NCBI GenBank assembly: GCA_021927905.1
Contig: BLLK01000062.1
Span: forward strand, 1,364,001-1,428,000
Length of the DNA stretch: 64,000 nt
Source of the DNA: Chaetoceros tenuissimus
Lineage: Eukaryota > Bacillariophyta > Thalassiosirophyceae > Chaetocerotales > Chaetocerotaceae
Reading direction: 5' to 3'
This document shows positions 60,801-64,000 of this stretch, in pieces (the stretch's first letter is position 1; each line of letters opens with the position of its first letter). The position numbers and the translations under genes were made by a program. Below the pieces are notes generated by a model. It did no database searches. It saw only the letters and a program-made list of their open reading frames with translations, and was not told the DNA's origin.

Positions 60801-63428
60801 CATCTACAATCTCTTCTTAAAGGTCGTACTGAAAAAAGAGATAAACTTTCAAGAGGGCTAATCTGTGATCATGCCTTAGATATGCATTTAGGTAGATTTG
60901 CATCAGAGCAAATATCTCTTCGTTTCTCAAATGAGCAATTGCTTATACTTCGCCAGTTCGAGCAGGCTTTTTTTTGGAAAAAGAAAGTAACTAATATTTT
61001 GACGAATTTGAGAAGTTTCAAACATCCTAAAGTAGAGGATTTCAGCTGCCAAGATGTAAAGTACTCTCGCAATAACATGGTCGAACTGATGATATTAGAG
61101 GATCTGTTAGATGAGCATGAATTGTCTGAAGTTGATCAAAGCGATTATGCTAGCATTCTATCTAGTGTCAAAATTGATGCAGAGCAATGGCTTTCAAAAT
61201 GTATGACTCGATTGCCATCGAAATCGCGACCAATTAGAGACCATAAGGAACTACTACGAGATATAAAGTCTTTGCGCGAGTCAAGACCCAAGGGGTGAGT
61301 ATGATTACAATTATTCCAAATTACTTTTATTCAGAAATCTGACATTTTAATTGCCACAACCAGTCTTTTGATGTTTCCTTCAAGGACTATCATGAATGAT
61401 TGGATTGACATTCTCGAATGGTATGATGAATGCCACAATATCTTTGAGAATCATCGTTGTTTAGAGGCAAAGAGGTCGAACATGAGTGCAGAGGCTTTTG
61501 ATTTTGAAGAAAAGGACCTCCATGAAGCCACAATCACTCTATTTATCCGTGGTGCAGCATTCCATAGCCACGATAATAGTATTGGGATTGAGAAGTTTTC
61601 AAGACTGGACATAAGCTCTTTAGTCAATGTACCAGATTTCGATTCTTCAAAAATATGCCAGGTAGAATTTGAGAAGATACAACACAACCAATGCTTTACC
61701 TCTCTATATGAGAGCCTTTTGGATTATGATGATGATTTAGGTCCAAGAGGAATCTCATTTTTACTCAAGATATGGGCATGGAGAAATGAAACCATCTCTA
61801 TTTTGTCAAATGTTCAAGAAAGAAATCCAAAACAAAGATTCACACACGTGCACGGTAAACGAGTTCTCGAACTAACAAAACAATTACCTAAAGCATTTAG
61901 CGTGTTTGCAGAATCCGATTCATTCCTTACCTCGCTGTACAGTCGAAACTTTCTTCCAATTGAGACGCTTGTTCAAAAAGGGGACATAATCCTTGATGAA
62001 ATTGCAATTCTTCGGAACGAATTGGCAGCGAATGATGTTTCAATAACATCAGAAACTCTAGAGCAAAACTCAGTGATGCTCCGAAATGTAAGGTCAAATT
62101 TGAAAACTTGCAACACCGAAGGCCTAGTACTTGAGAATCAATATTTATCTCTTATAGAGAAACATATTCGTGAAGTCAATTGGCTTAGAAATATATATGC
62201 CAACCCGATCTTGAGAGACCGAAGAGGTGCAGATAACATAAATGTATCTGCATCTAGAGTTCCCTCAACGACGATTATTCAATTTCTCGAGAAAGCTCCA
62301 TCTCGATGCAAAGCAATGGAAAATGATGAGTCTGGTCTGGCCTTTGAATTACAAGCTGCATATAATCGACTTTCAAAAATTAAAGATCAAATAACAAAAT
62401 GGCAAGGTGATGTACAAAACTATCTCCCCCGTGCCCTCCGTCTGTCGAAAAGGCGAGTTGGTCAGGAAAGGTCTCTCGCTTTCACAAATCTTCAGGATTT
62501 GGATATTGTTACAGAATCTGAACTTCAAGGATTTCTACAGGATCCTGTATTGAAACATGTGTCAATGAATGAGGAAGTTGTTCTTCAAGAAGCCTTGGTA
62601 TTTACATCTTTTATGGCAGAAAGAATGTTATTTATTTTTGGAGAGGATCATCAAGGTATTGATTCGGATCGATGCAAAATTCCAGAATTTCCGTCATTAT
62701 TGGGTATTAATGGTAAATTTTATTTACAACGCCTCATCAAGAGTGCTGCATTTGATGAATTGAAAAAAGAGCTTGATTCCATGGAAACTTTTGCGAATAG
62801 TTTACCTGTGAAGACTGTCGATAAGATAACTTACCATTGGATTCTAGAAGCAGTGAAATGGGTAGAGAAAGTAGCCTTAGCACTCCACGTACCAGTATCA
62901 CAAGAAATGCAATTTGAGCAATCTTTTATTTCTTTAGAAGATAGCATTTCTCTCATTAACGAAGCGTCCAAACTGTTTTTTGAAATGCCGAGCGAATCAA
63001 AGAAGTATTTACTGGCCCATCGCCTTTCAATTAGCGCAAGAGCTTCAACAGGAAAAATTCACGTGAAAAATTGCAAAGGAGGTTCTAATCACTCAATTGG
63101 TTGCTCTGTTTTGCGATGGCTCGCTTTTTGTTACAATGGTATGCGAAATGATCTTGCAACTTCAGAATATTGGATAAAAAGATGTGAAACCATCTTGACG
63201 AAGAAACGCACTGATGACATCGTAGTTTACGAAAATCTCTTATCAGAAGTCAGGAATCATTTGATCATTGTTCCTCCCCTGCAATTGTTATCAGAACTTC
63301 AACGAGTCAAGACTAGTATTCAAAGTACCAATGAAAGAGATCACTCAGAAGAGGAAGCTGTTGGACAATTCAATCATGATCTCATCATCGCCTTCAAGAA
63401 TAAAAGTGCTTTAGAACCCGTGAATTGA
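57828..63428 (+). CDS. Large protein with five Tudor-like repeats and long helical C-terminus, two exons
   Basis: Exons 57828-61294 and 61385-63428; one 90-nt GT-AG intron with a GG|G codon join. The product is 1,836 residues. Residues about 35-430 hold five repeats starting near 37, 143, 215, 285 and 358, with the pattern G/R-x-V-E-V-Y-W-E...DWY-x-A...S-F-D...F-x-G-E...Y-M-M-x-L...N-V-R. This is the beta-barrel pattern of Tudor/Agenet domains, which read methylated lysine or arginine. The remaining 1,400 residues are helical with a basic patch near 604-625 (possible nuclear signal) and no recognised catalytic motif. A chromatin reader or scaffold role is inferred. Similarity of the helical part to PLU-1-type regions is possible but weak. 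Confidence 0.75.
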
Positions 63429-63522
63429 TTCTCTTCCCATATGGATGAAAGTGGATGGATTGGAAAATATAGAAGTAACAAAGCTATCTATAACTAATGT
63501 ACATTACTGTTTTCAGCATCCA

Positions 63523-64000
63523 TTATTTTTCTACTTTTGGAGTATCTAACTCAACATCGATTTTGCCCTTATCCGCATCTAGTTCTACAACTCTCACCTT
63601 TACCTTTAAACCGCTCTTTAATGTCCCTTGCACCCCACGACAACGGACAACAAGTCCAATACCAGGAAGGACAACTTCATTATTATTACCAGTACTGAGA
63701 GCAGATATCACGTTTCCTTGAGCGGTTCTATTAGACGACGCAAAATGAGATGCTAGAGCTCTCAATGCTTTGCGCTTCTTCGCAATATCATTTGAATTTC
63801 TGTTGACTAATGCACTCTTTTTAGAAGACTTGAGATTTTTGATGTTATTGACAGATTTTGTGGCAGCTTTATTAACCTCTGAGCATTCTTTCCATGTCAT
63901 TGGCTTCCCACCATACCCGCATAAGACGGCTAATGCCTGCCTTTGAATCATCCCATCAATAAAACGTCGTAAAGGACCTGAGCCGAGGCGACCTCCAGAA
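63523..64000 (-). CDS. Partial gene, C-terminal end of an RNase II/R-family exoribonuclease
   Basis: An open frame enters from the right edge and runs 158 codons to a stop. It begins SGGRLGSGPLRRFIDGMIQRQALAVL, matching the end of the RNB catalytic domain, where bacterial enzymes have T-S-P-I/L-R-R-Y-x-D. The Ser/Thr before Pro is Gly-Ser-Gly-Pro here. A basic linker follows, then a C-terminal beta-rich piece (GLVVRCRGVQGTLKSGLKVKVRVVELDADKGKIDVEL) resembling an S1-type RNA-binding fold. Such enzymes degrade RNA 3' to 5' in plastids, mitochondria or the exosome. The N-terminal targeting information is outside the window, so the compartment is unknown. Confidence 0.8.
   Translation of the reverse strand, partial: SGGRLGSGPLRRFIDGMIQRQALAVLCGYGGKPMTWKECSEVNKAATKSVNNIKNLKSSKKSALVNRNSNDIAKKRKALRALASHFASSNRTAQGNVISALSTGNNNEVVLPGIGLVVRCRGVQGTLKSGLKVKVRVVELDADKGKIDVELDTPKVEK

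Noticed and set aside
1-64000. tRNA, rRNA or CRISPR arrays
   Set aside because: No cloverleaf with a GTTCRA-type loop, no rRNA-like sequence and no regularly spaced short repeats were noticed by eye; a tRNAscan or Infernal run would be decisive.

Overview
The window looks like nuclear DNA of a diatom (stramenopile), probably a centric of the Chaetoceros/Thalassiosira kind; the species cannot be fixed from sequence alone. Reasons: short spliceosomal introns (about 57-110 nt, GTRAG...YAG, one of 237 nt); AT-rich intergenic DNA; diatom-type NRT2 nitrate transporters; a signal peptide ending in an A-F plastid motif; an HSF DNA-binding domain without an oligomerisation coil; and a BspA-like leucine-rich-repeat protein of a form common in diatoms. 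There is no operon structure. Genes lie on both strands with roughly 0.2-1 kb gaps.

Left part (1-22.8 kb): single-copy genes. These are a partial unknown gene, an unknown basic nuclear-looking protein, a CDIN1/C15orf41-type nuclease, a class 3 lipase, a Rab8-like GTPase, a five-exon trithorax-like histone methyltransferase of about 2,296 residues, a secreted Cys-rich protein, a membrane RING-H2 protein, a complete 305-bp MITE with 22-bp inverted ends and 8-bp target duplications, a 2OG-Fe(II) oxygenase-like protein, and a CaMKK/LKB1-like kinase ending in a CaaX box.

Middle (22.9-38.0 kb): a recent segmental amplification. Three NRT2 genes encode identical 479-residue proteins and differ by a single synonymous base that I could find. 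Copy A (22931-26073) is a direct partial copy next to arm B (26132-30953). Arm B is an inverted copy of arm C (32851-38001). A five-TM membrane-protein gene occupies most of the 1.9-kb spacer. Arm C joins the complete AASDH-type gene (36673-40560), while arm B carries only its 3' third and the last codons of the membrane-protein gene. A 327-bp element lies upstream of each NRT2 in 2, 1 and 2 tandem copies, and two perfect palindromes are kept in all three upstream regions.

Right part (38-64 kb): the AASDH-type adenylating enzyme, an NnrU/Z-ISO-like membrane protein, an SLC10/BASS transporter, an unknown protein with two internal 66-residue repeats, triosephosphate isomerase, a plastid-targeted unknown, a mitochondrial succinate-fumarate-type carrier, an HSF, a three-exon gene fusing a multi-TM N-terminus to a near-canonical ubiquitin and a large unknown C-terminus, an LRR gene that looks 5'-broken, a second 2OG-oxygenase-like protein, a 1,836-residue protein with five Tudor-like repeats, and the 3' end of an RNase II/R gene.

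The most unusual items are the membrane-anchored ubiquitin fusion at 51524-55129 and the palindromic NRT2 amplification. Exon joins were inferred by eye from splice signals, frame and domain continuity; no search or alignment program was run.
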